Source: Blasia pusilla (lineage: Eukaryota > Marchantiophyta > Marchantiopsida > Blasiales). Taken from it: a stretch of 64,000 nucleotides of DNA. The translations under genes were made by a program, and so were the position numbers. Positions 11,568 through 25,354 of the stretch are shown here, one piece after another. The stretch spans positions 39,246,001-39,310,000 of the forward strand of contig CM114274.1 of NCBI GenBank assembly GCA_050084515.1, written 5' to 3'. How positions within the stretch are numbered: position 1 is the first letter of the stretch; every line of letters begins with the position of its first letter. The notes under the pieces were generated by a model. It was not told the DNA's origin. It saw nothing but the letters and a program-made list of their open reading frames with translations, and ran no database searches.

Positions 11568-12638
11568 TCCAAACCTTGCAGTTTGGATAGAGAGTTTTTT
11601 GTTTCTATAAAAAAAGAGGTGTTATTAAAAAAACCCGCGAACCTGCAAACACGCGACCTCTATCAAGAAAAGAAGTGAAGATCCTCAAGATCCCCTACAC
11701 AAAAGAGAGTATTAAGGCCCCTTAAGAAATGATGGCCTAAACTCAATATCTTTACGGGGCTATCAATTAGTTACCACCATCAACGTGCGGTTGGGAGGGG
11801 GGGGAGATCGTTCTTGGGATATTATTAGGTCTACTCATTTCCGAACCACAAAAACTTTCGGACAACTCCATGTGCCCGAGTCATAGCGTATCACTATTGG
11901 GAGAAAGAACTACCTTTTTGGTATGTTGCTTCTCCTTTAGGGGGAGAAATGAATAGTCCCATTATTTAACATGGGTTTGGAATTTGGGGGAAGGGAGAGG
12001 GGGTGGCAAACACGGGGATTTGAACTATTGAGACGCGAGGAAGTGCTGCTTTCTCAAGGAGGGGCGATTGAATCTATGTTTGCATGGGAGATAATCTAAA
12101 CAGGTGCATCACATGGATTTACACTAGTTTTCTCATATATTTCTTTCCCCTAACTTCTTTAGATTTCTGGTAAGAATGGGTGAACTTCCAATGTTTTTTT
12201 AATACTCTACTCATTTCTTCATAATGAATTTGATAAAATCATTCTCCAAAAATATTTGGTTCGTGAAAGTAAACTTAATTTTTAACAAATGTTTTTGGAA
12301 GTTGTAAGGGTCAACACATCGTGCTTTTGGAACAATCGCGGACGAAAAAGAAAGTAGGAATAGAGGAAGATCAATATGTTGGAAAATGGGCTAGTGGATC
12401 ACCTTTCGTCCTATTTAGAAAATAAAAAATGGAGTGTTACAAAAGATGCTCTGGAAAAAGAAGTTCTGTCCAATAGACAAGAAAAGGACAAATCCAGAAA
12501 TTACGAAAGTATTTGTTTCGAGCGAGAAATATATAAAAGATGAACTGTTTTTTAACCAAGCTAAAGTAAAGTAAAAGAAGAGAGATGAAAATATTTGAGG
12601 GGCTCAATTTGACGCTCTAGTAAACATAAACAGTATAA
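11568..12638. other. Intergenic DNA, no gene seen
   Basis: AT-rich DNA between the palindrome and the glycosyltransferase promoter. I see no repeat or gene. Confidence 0.5.
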
Positions 12639-13423
12639 ATGATCCCACGGGTATTTATTTTTGTCCCACAGGAGCTCCATTCAAACGTCGACACGTACGT
12701 GCCTTGCCAAGTTCCTTATCCCGGCAAAGATTTTCTCCAAACTTTGTTTTCCGCGATGCGCATCTGGACGGCTGTTCGCCAACCCACCAGGTCTCTCACG
12801 GCCCTTTCTTTCCTTTCTTCCGTCTGTTTAAAATTCCGTCGAATCCACCCGTCCGATCGTAGTTTTCAACGGCTGGGAGGTGCACAATTGGAGGAGGTCG
12901 GGTCAATTTCCTTCTTTCGTTCGTATGTCCAGCCCGGCCCGGCCCAGCCCGCTTAGCTCGGTTTCAAAGTCCGCCTATTCCCGCCACGCGCCAGCCCGGC
13001 GGTGCGGGCGGTAGCGAAGCCTTCAATCTGGGCGTCACAGACGTCGACTCGGGAAGGCCAGACCCGTCGGGCCTGCGACGGGGGAGGGAGGAGCTGAGGC
13101 AGGAGGACGGGGCAGGTGCTGGCGCAGGAGAGACAAGACAAAGAGGAGGGGGAGGAGGGAAGGAAGCTATGGCGGATGCCGAAGGCGAGAAGGGCGCGAG
13201 AGGGACGATTTGGAGAGCGGGGATGGGTAAATGCTCGAGGATAGCCCGAGGAGCTGATGAGGCGGGTGGGGCGACGAGGCGGAGGAGATAATAATGGTGT
13301 GATTACGCAGGCTGGCGGACATTCTTGGGGCGGGCGAAGAGATGATGAGGAAGCATGAAGGAGGATGAGAGGAGGAAGAGGAGGAGGTGGAGGGAGGCGA
13401 GCAGGAAGAGCTGAGAGAAGGCG
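12639..13423 (+). promoter_or_regulatory. Probable promoter and 5' UTR of the glycosyltransferase gene
   Basis: GC content rises sharply from about 12650. A run of GGCCC words (GGCCCGGCCCAGCCC around 12935-12950) resembles plant site II-type promoter elements. The last 350 bases before the ATG are purine-rich (GGAG and GAGG repeats), as in many plant 5' UTRs. No clear TATA box was found. A 219-codon frame on the opposite strand (12953-13612) is low-complexity Pro/Ser/Leu translation of the purine tract, not a gene. Confidence 0.4.
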
Positions 13424-15463
13424 ATGACGGGAGCTGGGAGGATACGAGTGATCGAGAAGGTAGGGTTGAAGAGGGAGCGGAGTGCTACATGGCAGCTGTT
13501 GTTCTTGGCATTGTTGATAGCAACCGGAGCTTGGATCTCGCTCGTGTTCTCGGCCAAGAACCAGTGCGCGCCGTCTTACACCCCATGGGAAGGGCCTCCT
13601 TCTGCGTTTCATTGGTCTGATTCACCTGGCGAAGTTGTGGGGCCGAGCGAGGGTGTGGGTGCAGCTTTCGGTGTGAGGCTAGCAGAAAATGCCAGTCAGG
13701 GTGCTGGATCGTTGGCGATTCACCAGTTGGTGTTTGGAATTGCGGGATCAGCACAGCTCTGGCCGAAGCGCCAGGAGTTTATTAAACTCTGGTGGAGGCC
13801 CAAGGAGATGCGAGGGTATGTTTGGCTCGAAGAACCCGTCCAAGAAGATTCCAGCAGGACGGTCCCCCCTGTCCTCGTTTCTGAAGACACTTCTAGGTTT
13901 ACGTACACACACTCCCTCGGACACCCATCCGGAATCCGAATTTCAAGAGTAGTATCGGAAACCTTTCGACTGCGGATTTCCAATGTGAAATGGTTTGTCA
14001 TGGGGGATGACGACACCCTGTTCAACGTAGACAATTTGGTGAGGATGTTGAACAAGTATGACCCCTCGGAAATGTGGTACATTGGAAATCCCTCAGAGAG
14101 TCACCGACAAAATGATCATTTCAGTACCACGATGGCATACGGGGGTGGAGGTTTCGCTATCAGTTATCCGTTAGCAGAGGCTATCGCAGGAATTCAGGAT
14201 GAATGTATGCAAAGGTATCCTCAGCTATTTGGCAGCGATGATCGACTTCACGCTTGCATTACTGAACTTGGTGTTCCCTTAACGAAGGAGGTCGGTTTTC
14301 ACCAGGTAAGCATTCGACTCTTACGAATCGTGTAACTTTTATTTTATCATAGGTTCGTATGCAAATTACAGTCTTCGATCCCATTTGTGTTAGTCGTTGC
14401 ACATTGCTTCCAATTTCAGAGGAGCATCCTGATCAGTGTCAGTGGTCCTAGGTTTATTTTCCACGCGTCAAAGTTAATTACCGTAAAGATTGTGGCGTCA
14501 GAACTTACTGCAGGTGTGAAGTCGCAAGCTGGGCTAGATTCATGGATTTTGCTCTCCGTGGATTTGGATCTCATTCTTGGGAACTTGTGTCTTGCAGTTT
14601 GATATCATTGGGAATGCTTTCGGTTTACTGGCTGCTCACCCTATCGCACCATTCGTGTCGATGCACCATCTGCAATTAATACGGCCTCTCTTTCCGGGAA
14701 AGACTGCTCTGGATGGGCTCCGGCACATCGCGAAGGCAATGAAAACAGAGCCTACTGGTTTTCTTCAGCAGGCAATATGTTATGATCCGAAGCGAAGCTT
14801 GTCTTTTTCAATCTCTGTGGGGTACGTCGTTCAGGTCTTTCCACAAATATTATTGCCCCGTGTTCTTCAGCGGCCTCTCAGAACTTTCTCGGCATGGAAT
14901 CGTGTGAACGAGCCACTAGAGTTCACTTTTGATACCCGCGCGGTTCCGAAGTCAATCTGCAAGTATCCTCTTCGCTTCTTTTTGGAGAAGATGGATTTCG
15001 ATCAGAGTACAGGAGTGGCAGTGGGTCTGTATCGCAGACAAATAGCTATTGATAAACGGAAGAAGGCGGGTTTATGTTGGCCTTCGGCATTGTCCCCCGA
15101 ACAAGTAACTTACATCAGCGTTGTGAGCCGCTCCTTGCCAGACCACTGGTTTCAAGTAAGACTCTGTATCTCTTGTTTTCCCTTTCACCGCAAGTTTCGT
15201 ACTCCGAGATCCACACTGCTTCTCTGGTTTTAATTCTTGGACTAGGTCGGAGTTTCGAATTGTGGACGTGATATCTAATCCTAGGAGTTCCTAAGCCAAT
15301 CTGCAACCACTTCCTCTTCGGGTCTGGTTTGTTATGTTTGACAGATGTTGCATTTGTGTAGGTGCCGAGGAGACAATGTGCCCGCTTGACTGGAATTGTA
15401 GATACAGTTTTGGGCATCTCAGTCGAACCCTGTGAACTTGGGGGGGGACTTCTTCCGAAATAG
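13424..15463 (+). CDS. GT31/DUF604 glycosyltransferase (fringe/beta-1,3-galactosyltransferase-like), complete
   Basis: Exons 13424-14305, 14598-15155 and 15362-15463 join in phase 0 (294 + 186 + 33 codons), giving 513 residues. The introns have good GTAAG donors and CTTGCAG or TGTGTAG acceptors. The product looks like a type II Golgi membrane protein: a short basic N-terminus, a membrane segment at about residues 27-48 (LLFLALLIATGAWISLVF), then a lumenal catalytic domain. The metal-binding DxD motif is in WFVMGDDDTLF, followed by the typical YGGGGFAISYPLA and GSDDRLHACITELG. Exon 2 holds the DUF604 C-terminal half (SMHHLQ, CYDPKRSLSFSIS) and exon 3 its end with PRRQC. It probably transfers a sugar from a UDP donor; the acceptor is unknown. 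The ATG at 13424 puts the membrane segment at the usual distance. Confidence 0.92.
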
Positions 15464-17600
15464 CTGGCGAAGTATCTCTTCCTTATTTCCTAGGGTTCGG
15501 GTCCGAAGACAGCTTCTCGGCTCGAAGGCAGTCCGGGAAAAATGTCTCCGACTTGTGGCGGTGTCCAGAGGCAGTTAGTTGAGGCTACAGAGCACTTGAG
15601 GACCCTAAAAATTCCCGGCTCGCCTTGTTCTGCTGATCAACAGGAACATCGACTCGCCAGCAAGAGAAGCTCGCCGTTGCACGTAGGATATCTTGCCGAC
15701 GTAGATCTGGGTCTGAATCATCAACAAGACGCTTGTCGGGGTTGTGTTGTGATGTAGAATACTATAACTTGGGGTCTCACATACGGTTCCATCCATCATA
15801 CAAGCCTGCGATGTCAGGATGGTGTCGGAGTGCAGTGGTAGTTCGCTGCTGCCCGATAGCAAAGATATCAGAGATCCGCATTAATCCAGCACACCATTGT
15901 GTGCCATTGTAAGGTGCATATTACGGGAATTCTTTGCCCCCCCTTTTCCTTGGGGGTGCCACATATCACTTTCTCCGGAAGCAGTTCTCTACCCCATGTG
16001 AATTACAGCGTAGAAGCGAGGGATGCCTCGGAAGGCATCATGTACTCTAAGTTCTGACCAAATTATTGGGGCTGTTTTTCCCGACTCTCACTTGACCTTT
16101 TCGGGGTTAAGTGATGCTTCCACGGGCTCCCATGTTTGCCAGGGCATCTCTATAGAAGTATATAGGAGGCAATGTGTAATTCCCAAATGAATTCAAAGTT
16201 AAAAGTCTTGGATCTAGTGCTTAAGTCTTCATGGTTGAGTATTAAGATGGAAGCTGTTCTCGTCACTTTCGTTGTGGAGATTAATGTTGGGTCGAGTTCA
16301 TATGTGGTTACGAAGGTGCATTGAACCCGGGTTGGGAATAAGAGGTTGCTGTCCAATGAAGTACAACTCACGTTCCTTATTGAACCCTAAGGGTAAGGTT
16401 CCAGGTGTGTATCCCATTTTTCTCATTGGATACAGCCTTATGCCACGAGCTTTTACAGCTGGTAACTGTGCCTCTCACTGTTGATGTCGATCCTCATATC
16501 TGGCAGTCAGTTCACACTTTCCAAGCATGTTGTATTACTCTTGGAGCCCTGTCGCCCATGCGTCTCCATGTCACATCCAAGTAAGGTATTTCAGGCAGGG
16601 ATCGCACGGCGCACTTTAACTGACGATCGTGACCCATTCTTTAGTCTCCCCCTTCGGGAAGATATCTTAATCTCATCGGTGGATGGCACTAAGTCTTGTG
16701 CGGTCCTGAATCGTAATCTGGCATTCTGTGGTGGTAGGTAGACGAGCTGATCGGAAACGCAGTAACACAGCTCCATCCGAAAATACGGGAGTCGGGGCCG
16801 TCTGCCGAATCAGTCGGCGTGATATGCTTACGATGATCCAAAGTCCCCGGATAAATCAAAGTCCTCAGTTGCGAGAGAACACCGGTACCGTCTGCGGTAA
16901 GCCGATGGTCACTGCACGTCGTAACCGGCGAAGCGACATCCCTTAGCTGGCTGCTCCTACGCTGCCACTTTACGTGCAACTGGCGAATAAAGCTTCTGTT
17001 TCTTTGGACCTTTGCAACCGACTAAGCGTCAGCTGTACCTTTCTTTTAGTCCCCTTTTAGTACTAGTGAACAGCCTCTCCCGTCATGCTCTCCCTTCTTG
17101 TTTTACGTTTTCTCGCGGACTCCTGTTTCCACGTAGGTTTCGCATCTTCACCGATACCTCCCCTACACGCACTTGGCTCCAGCACCCCATAGGCTCGGAC
17201 AGAACCTGTATACTTCGGAACAGCACAGCTTGAAGGAAATACGAATGTTGCGGACGAAAGGATCTCTTGATCTTGGACTGTTCTATTTCTCCAATGGAGA
17301 TCGCCCTTGCGCTCTTTCCGGACTTGTTTCGTTATGAGTCCGGCTAAATTTATAGTTTTCTCTCGCGTTCCCCAAGTTTTCTCAGCTGTCCAAGAGAGTT
17401 TTGCTCGCTTTTGGGAAACTTAAGAAAATTTAATCGTGGAATTTGCAGTTGGATGCAATTTTTATCACATCTCAATGGGAAAACCTACGGGCTCCGTTTA
17501 CGAAGCCTGCTGGCGTTTGTCGGCGAACGCTGATTTTGTTTTCTCTCTCCTCCGAAGACTTTTCTTTCGTACCCGTGCCATGCAAAATTGACACCTGTCA
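15464..17600. other. 3' UTR and downstream DNA, no gene seen
   Basis: Moderate GC content, like the preceding gene. Short open frames (for example 16481-16741 and 17012-17233) have no motif I know. The first few hundred bases are probably the glycosyltransferase 3' UTR. Confidence 0.4.
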
Positions 17601-20463
17601 AATTTGAGAGCATGGTAAACACCTCGTGTCAATGATAAGGTGTGGCGATGCTATCGCGAGATAAAGTTCCTTAATCAGAATATCAAAAAACTTTGTTCTC
17701 ATTAGTTAGAGTATATTATTTTGGAATATTATTTCGGACTAAGTAACGACAACTTGTGTGCGAATCATGGACCAACGGAATTTCATTTGAAAAATAGAAG
17801 AAAATTCTTCTAATTTTTTATTTAAATAAATTTTGTTGGGGAAATATTACATTATGAAAAATGTTCATTCGACTCTTGATACTTGTTTGGAATGGATGAG
17901 ATTTCAGAAAAAGAAAGATTACACAAAAGGGCATTGGGAAACCTGGCGAAAGAGTTGAGTACCACACCTTGAAGGCCATACTCGGCCCGAGAAAAAGAAA
18001 AGGAAGGGGGCGCTCCTCCTACGGGCTAAAATCACCAACAACCGAGAAACATGACTAGCACTAAGAGAGCCTATGGCACTTGGCCACATTACAAAAGTTT
18101 GGTTAAAAAATTGCAATACCAAAGAAAATTCATTTTTCGACCTGGATGAAATTGTAAGAAACGAGTTAAACCTCTCAGTCACTCATGAAACCAACTATCT
18201 CTTTCGCCGGTGCAAGAGCTCCATTTAACAATGGAACGGCGACCTTCCATGAGTGCACACAAACCTCGACCGCGGCCACCTCAACTTCCCCATTTATACA
18301 AAAATTAACATAAAGATTTTGCATGGACAAGTGCATTTAGGTACGACGCATGGGTATTAGGTAAAAAGACTTCGTAAGGGAGGACCCATTGGACACCCTT
18401 CAAAAAGGAGATGAGCCGTACTACGAGAACTTGTACAAGATAGAAATGAAAGTCAAGAGTACTGCTTCCGTCTCCAAGCTCACCGTCCGGACCCATCGTG
18501 TCGCCGTGTTCTGTCCTGCCGAGAGCATCAATATCGGTTGCCGGCTATCCCTAACTACCCCTCTACAAACCACTCATGAGATTCGCATCCCCTTCCCGTC
18601 CAACAATAACTGCTCCTCGTCCCAATTCATCCGTGACTGCATTGCACGCGGGCAGCGTCTATTTGGGTTTCCTCCATCCGTGCCTATCACTCTCGTCTCT
18701 GACAGCTATTTCCGTCCCCATCCATCTTCGCGAAAGCCAGTTGTAACGGTGCTCCGTCTTCTATCAATCGGTGGATGACTGCTGCGGAGGGGAACTTATG
18801 CCGTTCTACCGTCGAAAGTCCGTCAGATTCTCTCGGATCCCTTCCTACGGGCCGAGAACCAAACTCCTACACCGGCAAACGCTAAGTAGAACTACTAGAA
18901 AGTATCGGGGTTTAGGTTTGAAAGGAAGGAACACACTGCCCGTGGGCCGCGGTGAAAGTCTTCACGAGGACGCCCGGTAACTTCCACACGCACGAAGTCG
19001 CGTCATCCGGAGCTCCTTCCAGCAAGGAGGAGAGTCCTGACTCCATAAAGACGGGGGGAGAAAAAAAAAACCTCCTCGACTAGAGACATTAGTGACCGCA
19101 AGAGGACTTGTCGTTTTGCGGTTGGTTATAGGGTCTCCAACAAGGAACGCATCTGTCTTTGAAGGCTATCAGTCTCTCGGGGCCGGTTCCGGCCATATGT
19201 TTTTTCTCCATACCCCCCCTCCTTTGTATCGTGATGGGTTTCCCATCCTTTTTCTACATATATATTTTATTTATTTGAAGGCTATCAGTATCGATGGAGG
19301 CCGGGCAGTTGAGCGAAACCTATGCGTCTCCATTCATCGTATGCTTCCTCTCGGATCGATCGACTACGCCGGTGTCCCTATTTCCTTCCAACTTAGTCTC
19401 TCGCTTTTCGACGGAGAGACTGTGCAATGTATGTACGGCCAAAGTATTGCCCAATATTAGGGTTTTCTCCATAAAACCTCGTTTATTTTATTCAGGTTTT
19501 CTTGTAAATAAAACCTCTTTTTATTCAGGTTTCCTTGAATTGGGAAAAATTTCGAACAGATTGATCACATCCGTATTATCGACGCAGCGTGAGTATTGCT
19601 GTTCTTGGATAGGAATTTTCTAGGAGCTTTACGGTTTTGGAAAGATTTTTTCATTAGGTTGAAATTATCCGGAGAAATTTTATCTCACATGCATATGTGG
19701 ACGTACTACTAGTACATGGCAAGTTACTGGGCCTCATGATGAAAAAATTAAGTACATAGAATAGAATAGAACACGAAAGACACCGCCCATTCAGATCCAT
19801 GGCATGTGGGAAAATCGTGATGAGGCAAAAATTGATGCATTTCAAACTTAAGATACAATAATTTTGAATCCTTTGGAGTAGATTTGTTCTCCACTACGGA
19901 TGAAATTTGGGATTTATACACGTGTAGTTGTAGCATGAATGGGCAAATAACACGAAAAATAAAAAATATGGATTTTTTCTTCTTTTTCTACTTCTCATTA
20001 TCTACATTCATTCAAAACAAAACCACGGCACAAAATGACAACATCCCAACGAAGGAAACGAAGTCCTACTACGGACGCGCTATTGTGCGACGTGTAAATT
20101 TTTATCTCTCTATGCATATATATATATATAGAACTTGGAATTTTTAACGGTCATAACGATTGATAAGTTGAATGGTCCTCACCTTATCTAGTCCACGTCG
20201 TGACAGCGAACTTGTTTTTCGTCGACTCCTTTTCTGTAAGGGTATACTTGTCGAATCAGGAACAGCGACATGTGTCCTACTACAAACGAATTTTGTCAAG
20301 GACATTCTTCCTTGACAAAATCCTTCGCTCTATTTTGCTCCTTGTTGATTATCCTCCAAAGTTTCGTTTGTTTTGGGTCTATGTTTCCGCCGAATACTTC
20401 AAAGATATGAGATTATGAAATGCAGTGGGGGATTTTTCTCATTTTAAATTGATTTTGATAGAG

Positions 20464-20494
<31 letters not shown>

Positions 20495-20769
20495 GAGTCT
20501 GCTACCATTAGAAAACTATGAAACACATTCATTGTAATTCGCAAGGGTACTTTGTCCAACATTTCTATTTTCTATCGGAAAATTGACATGCGTTGTTGTG
20601 GTATGTACGAATTAATAATGGAAAATTAAAATTAGTCATCGTTAAGGTAAAAGTATGAGTAATAATTTAATTAAACCCTACAATTATTAAATGATCTCTT
20701 CAATCAACTTTGAATGATTCTATCCGTTGAGAGAGTTGTTGGATGAGAGAGTTAGGTGTTACGAGACGA
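17601..20769. other. Intergenic DNA with short repeats and one unexplained open frame
   Basis: A + strand frame at 18389-18778 (129 codons, TTG start) is open and of normal composition, but I recognise no domain. The phrase TTTGAAGGCTATCAGT occurs at about 19159 and again near 19274. A roughly 35-bp unit (ATAAAACCTC...TTCAGGTTTTCTTG) is tandemly duplicated at 19471-19537. TA dinucleotide runs lie at 20115-20131 and 20464-20482. Confidence 0.4.
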
Positions 20770-20835
20770 GGTGGTAAAAAATGTGTGTGTGAAAGTCGTT
20801 TTCCACCAGTTATGCTTGTTTATCAGTTTTCCACA
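20770..20835 (+). repeat. Remnant of a copia 5' LTR
   Basis: The last part (GTTTTCCACCAGTTATGCTTGTTTATCAGTTTTCCACA) matches the LTR ends of the copia elements at 44660 and 62989. It ends in CA directly before the primer-binding site. Similarity fades upstream of about 20770. Confidence 0.7.
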
Positions 20836-20847
20836 TGGTATCAGAGC
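20836..20847 (+). other. Copia primer-binding site
   Basis: TGGTATCAGAGC directly follows the LTR end. It is complementary to the 3' end of plant initiator tRNA-Met, the usual primer for plant Ty1/copia reverse transcription. Confidence 0.9.
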
Positions 20848-21353
20848 GGGAGGAGAACATCACTTGAAATTCTTGGTGTTTGAAGAGAGAAGAGAAGCAA
20901 GAGAAGGCACAATTTCAGTTTGGGAGAAGGAAATTTTATACAGAGCTCAGTGGGTGCAGATTTCAGGTGGAGGTTTGATGGTGATAAAACTTTGGAGGCG
21001 TTTTTGAGGGCTTTCCCGGTCGATTCAGCCGTCAGAGTCCGCTTTGGCTAGAATGATACCGAAGGCTAGTTCAAGCCTCCTTGTAGAGCTCGTCGAGAGC
21101 TTTCTATCGCACCCAAAATTGTTCGATTCTGACACTCTGAGCTCGTGCAACAGCAATTTCAGTGTAGGAAAGTGCAATTACTGAAGAAAAGTTGTGTAGT
21201 TTGCTCTCTAAAGGCCAATTTCGACTAGTTCTTTCATACCGTTGATCAATTTTGGAAAATTTTAGGTCGATTTCTGTGTAGGAGTGGTCTATGCTTAAAT
21301 TGGAGCAGTAGATACCCTAAAATTACGTTTTTTTGTGAGTGAAATCGTTTATC

Positions 21354-22240
21354 ATGGAGTATTCCTCAACAACAATCACTGGCGAGAAGCTAGACAAGCA
21401 GAATTACAATGTTTGGAAGTTTCGCATGAAACAATTTCTCATGGGTTAAGAACTATGGGAGCTTGTCACAGGTGATGAGGCAAAGCCAGAAGGTGACTCA
21501 ACAGACTTGAATGTTCGCGCTTGGAACAAACGCGCAAGGCAAGTAATCCACTACATTTCAATAACGATCAATTCGCCAATGATAGGTCACATCCAGGATG
21601 TTGATACTTCGAAGGAGGCCTGGGATGCATTGGAAAAGTTATTCCAGACATCTAAAAAGGCCAGAAAGCTTCAATTGAAACAATAATTGAAGGAAGTGAG
21701 GAAAGGATCGTAGAGCATCAATGATTATATTTTGAATATCAGACATATTGTTGATCAGTTGAATAGCATTGGAGTGACAGCAGAAGATGATGATGTGATG
21801 TTATTCACTCTTCAAGGCCTTCCAAAGGATTACAAGTCCTTTGAGACCTCTATCTCTGTGAGAGAGAAATATCCAACCTTTCAAGAGTTAGTTCCTCTGT
21901 TGATCAGTGAAGAGATGCGCCTAGTAGGCAGCGGTAGCTCGTCTAGTCTGCAAGAGAGTCCGCTGTTTGCAGGTTATGGATCAAAGAGAGGCAGGGGTCG
22001 TGGCAGAAACTTCCATGGTCGTGGTGGATGTCAAGCATATGGAGGAAGAGACACTCAATATAACGTCACTCAATCAACTACGAACCTGTACCAAACACAA
22101 TCACATGGTGGTGATGGTGGAAACCGTTGGGGTCGAGGTTAGCAACAAAGGGTCCCTGGATCTTGCAATTACTATGGGATAAAGGGTCACTATGCAAAGT
22201 TTTGCTTCAAGAAGAAGGCAGATATAAGAACATGAACCTT
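21354..22240 (+). pseudogene. Copia-1 gag remnant
   Basis: The frame begins MEYSSTTITGEKLDKQNYN and NVWKFRMKQFLMG, then hits a stop. It continues in the same frame with further stops through GLPKDYKSFETSIS and an Arg/Gly-rich tail. The zinc knuckle is CNYYGIKGHYAKFC, with the second Cys replaced by Tyr. It belongs to the UBN2/retrotran_gag group of plant copia elements. At least four in-frame stops make it nonfunctional. Confidence 0.85.
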
Positions 22241-22256
22241 ACAACAACAAAACTAT

Positions 22257-25200
22257 GTGGAGCAACAACACCAAGAGCAGTACCAAGAACAACAACATTC
22301 ACAAACGGAGCATCTCTTGGTCATGATTCATCATATGAGAGCAATGGTCAAGAAAGACTCGACATCAGATTGGTACATTGACTCCGATGCATCAAATCAC
22401 ATGACCTCACAAGCGAAATGGTTCAATAGTTTGGAGCCGGTGAAAGATCCTGCAATTGTGCTCACAGGAGATGACACTCAACATCATATCACGTATACCC
22501 GTAAAGTTCCAATAGCATCAGATGGTCTTTCTGCTCTTGGAAATTTTTTCTATGTTCCTACCATTGCAAGAAATTTGATCTCTGTAGGACAGATAGTAGA
22601 ACAGGATTATCAAGTGAAGTTTAACACAGATGGTTATTTCATTGAAGCAATGGATGACCACACTACGATAGCCAAAGGAACTAGGTCTGGCAGAATGTTC
22701 AAATTAGATATTTCTATGCCAGAGATTCAAACAATAATGTATGGTCAAACTGGCCAACAAGTCACAGATCTAAATGTGTTGCATAAAAGAATTGGACATA
22801 TGAATCTTCAAATATTATAGAGTCTTTCATCATCTAATATAGTACTAGGACTCCCTAAATTAGCGAGTCCTGCTACGTTAGAGGTATGTCATGCTTGCCA
22901 ATTTGGAAAACAAGCTAGATTTCCTTTTCCAAAGCAAGGTAGAAGAGCATCAAAGATATTGGAGTTGATCCACAGTGATGCGTGGACAACATCACAACAT
23001 AGCCTTAGTGGTTGCCAATACTTTGTTTCATTTATTGATGACTTCTCTAGGTATATATGGGTATACTTTTTGAAAGCCAAGTCAGAGGTATTCTCAATGT
23101 TCCAAACATTCAGAGTTCTAGTAGAGAAGCAGACTGGAAAATACATTCTGAAATTGCGTTGTGATGGAGAAGGAGAGTATCTTTCAACAGAGTTTGATGA
23201 CTATTTACATCAGAATGACATTCGACGTCAAGTGACTTGCCGTTACACTCCACAACAAAATAGAGTGGTTGAGAGGAAAAATCGACATATTGGTGAAGCG
23301 GCACGAGCTATGCTGAATGAGAAGAACATGCCTAAGGTGTATTGGGCAGAGATTGTAGCATGTGCAGTCTTCTTAATCAACCGAACTCCAACATCAGGAG
23401 TTCATGATAAAACTCCATTCGAAGTCTTCACACGAAGTAAATCCGATTTTTCCTTATCGAAAGTATTTGGCTGTATCTGTTATGCTCATGTTCCTTCTGA
23501 GAGACGTCAGAAATTAGACCCCAAGTCTGAAAGATGTATCTTCATTGGCTATGTTGATGGAACTAAGGGGTATAAGTGCTACATTCCATCCTCTAGGCAG
23601 CTTATTATTAGTCAGGATTTCGTCTTTGATGAGCTAAAGTCATTTGAGCCTATTCCACCTCTAAACTTGTCTGTTGATGGGGAGAATATGACTATAAACC
23701 AACAGACATTGTCTTCAACTTCCCCAAGTACTAGTGCAAGATTATGAGAGGTCCTAGATTCATCCGTTAAATCTGTGAGTCCATGAACGAGAAGAGTACA
23801 TATTGAGTCTGTTAACACTAGTCAGAGCTCGAGTCAGGTGTCAGAGGCATCTACCTCTGAACAACAGCTTCATAGATCAAGTAGAGTTACACATCCAGTC
23901 CATAGATTCATAAATGAAGGTTTCCTTGCAACACATCATGCATATATGATGACAACCCTTCAAGAGCAAGAGCCGAGTTGTTTTGAAGAAGCTACGAATA
24001 AAGCCGAATGGATTGAAGCTATGGAGGAAAAACTTGCTGCATTAAGACATCAACAAACATGAGAGCTGGTTGATATACCTTCCGGTAAGGAAGCTATTGG
24101 TTGCAAATGGGTTTACAAAATCAAGCGCAATCAAGATGATACAATTAATAGATACAAAGCGAGATTGGTGGCTAAGGGCTATGCACAACAATATGGTATC
24201 GATTATGAGGAAACATTTAGCCGTGTTGCAACGATGGCGACTACGAGAACAGTGGTTGCAGTTGTAGTGAGTAAGAAGTGGAGATTACATCACATGGACG
24301 TCAAGAATGCCTTCTTGAATGGAGATCTATACGAGGAGGTATATATGACTCAACCACTTGGATACGAGCATCCCAAGTTTCCATTTTGCGTATGCAGGTT
24401 GAAGAAAGCTCTATACGGGCTCAAACAAGCTCCAAGAGCTTGGTATGGCAAGATTACATACGTCCTACAAGAGTTAGGTTTTAGGGTATGTGATTCTGAC
24501 TCCTTATTATATGTCTTGAGAGGACAAGATCATACAGTTCTCATTGTGTTGTATGTTGACGATCTCTTGATTACTTGGAGTACTGAAGAAATGGTACAAC
24601 AAGTCAAGCTTAAGTTACAAGCAGAATTTGATATGAAGGACTTGGGAGAACTCAAGTACTTCCTTGGTATTGAGTTTATCAAGGTTGGAGAGAGCATGTG
24701 GTTACTACAACGATAATATGCTCTTCATATGCTTTCAAAATATGGTATGACGGCTTGTAAGCCAATCTCTACATCGTTGGACCAGAGCGTGAAGCTAAGA
24801 GTGGATGAAGGAGAGGTGCGTGCAGATTCTAATATATACAGGCACATGGTTGGAAGTTTGATCTATCTAACTATAATTAGACCAGATTTGAGCTATGTTA
24901 TTGGCCTAGTGAGCCAGTTTATGCAAGCACCTCGAAAACCTCACCTTGATGCTGTGAGGAGGATTATGCAGTATGTGAAATTCTCTATTCAATTCGGGCT
25001 TCAAATTGAACCTTCTCCGAGTTTTCAATTACAGGGATTCACAGATGCTGATTGGGCAGGAAGTGTGTGTGATCGACACTCCACATCTGGTTATTCATTT
25101 ACTTTGGGGAGCGTAGCTATAAGTTGGGCTTCAAAGAAGTAACCTACAGTTGCTTTATCTTCAACACAGGCTGAGTATAGAGGAGCAACCAATGCAGCAT

Positions 25201-25354
25201 GTGAGGCGGTGTGGCTTCATTGATTACTTGTTGAGATTGATATTAGTAACTTAGGACCTAGTGTAATATATGCATACAATATTAGTAGCATCAAGCTTGC
25301 TAATAACCTTGTGTTTCATGCTCGTACAAAGCATGTTAAGGTGCACTATCATTT
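22257..25354 (+). pseudogene. Copia-1 pol remnant (PR-INT-RT-RH), 3' truncated
   Basis: Domains run in copia order. Protease: DSDASNHMT near 22382, where DSGAS is expected. Pre-integrase: VLHKRIGHMNLQ. Integrase: HSDAW, DGEGEY and TPQQNRVVERKNRH supply the D, D and E. Reverse transcriptase: [20 protein letters not shown] and LYVDDLLI. RNase H: DADWAGSVCDRHSTSGY through SSIKLANN. Stops occur near 22818, 23745, 24061, 24715 and 25140. The element stops abruptly at about 25354 inside the RNase H end, with no 3' LTR, so it is truncated. Confidence 0.9.

Larger units (their letters stand above)
20770..25354 (+). mobile_element. Ty1/copia element copy 1, truncated at both ends
   Basis: It comprises the LTR remnant, primer site, gag and pol described separately. 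It is the same family as the copies at 39863-44969 and 62989-64000. Confidence 0.88.

Noticed and set aside
12953-13612. 219-codon open frame on the - strand
   Set aside because: It is Pro/Ser/Leu-rich translation of the purine-rich 5' UTR and overlaps the start of the well-supported glycosyltransferase gene.
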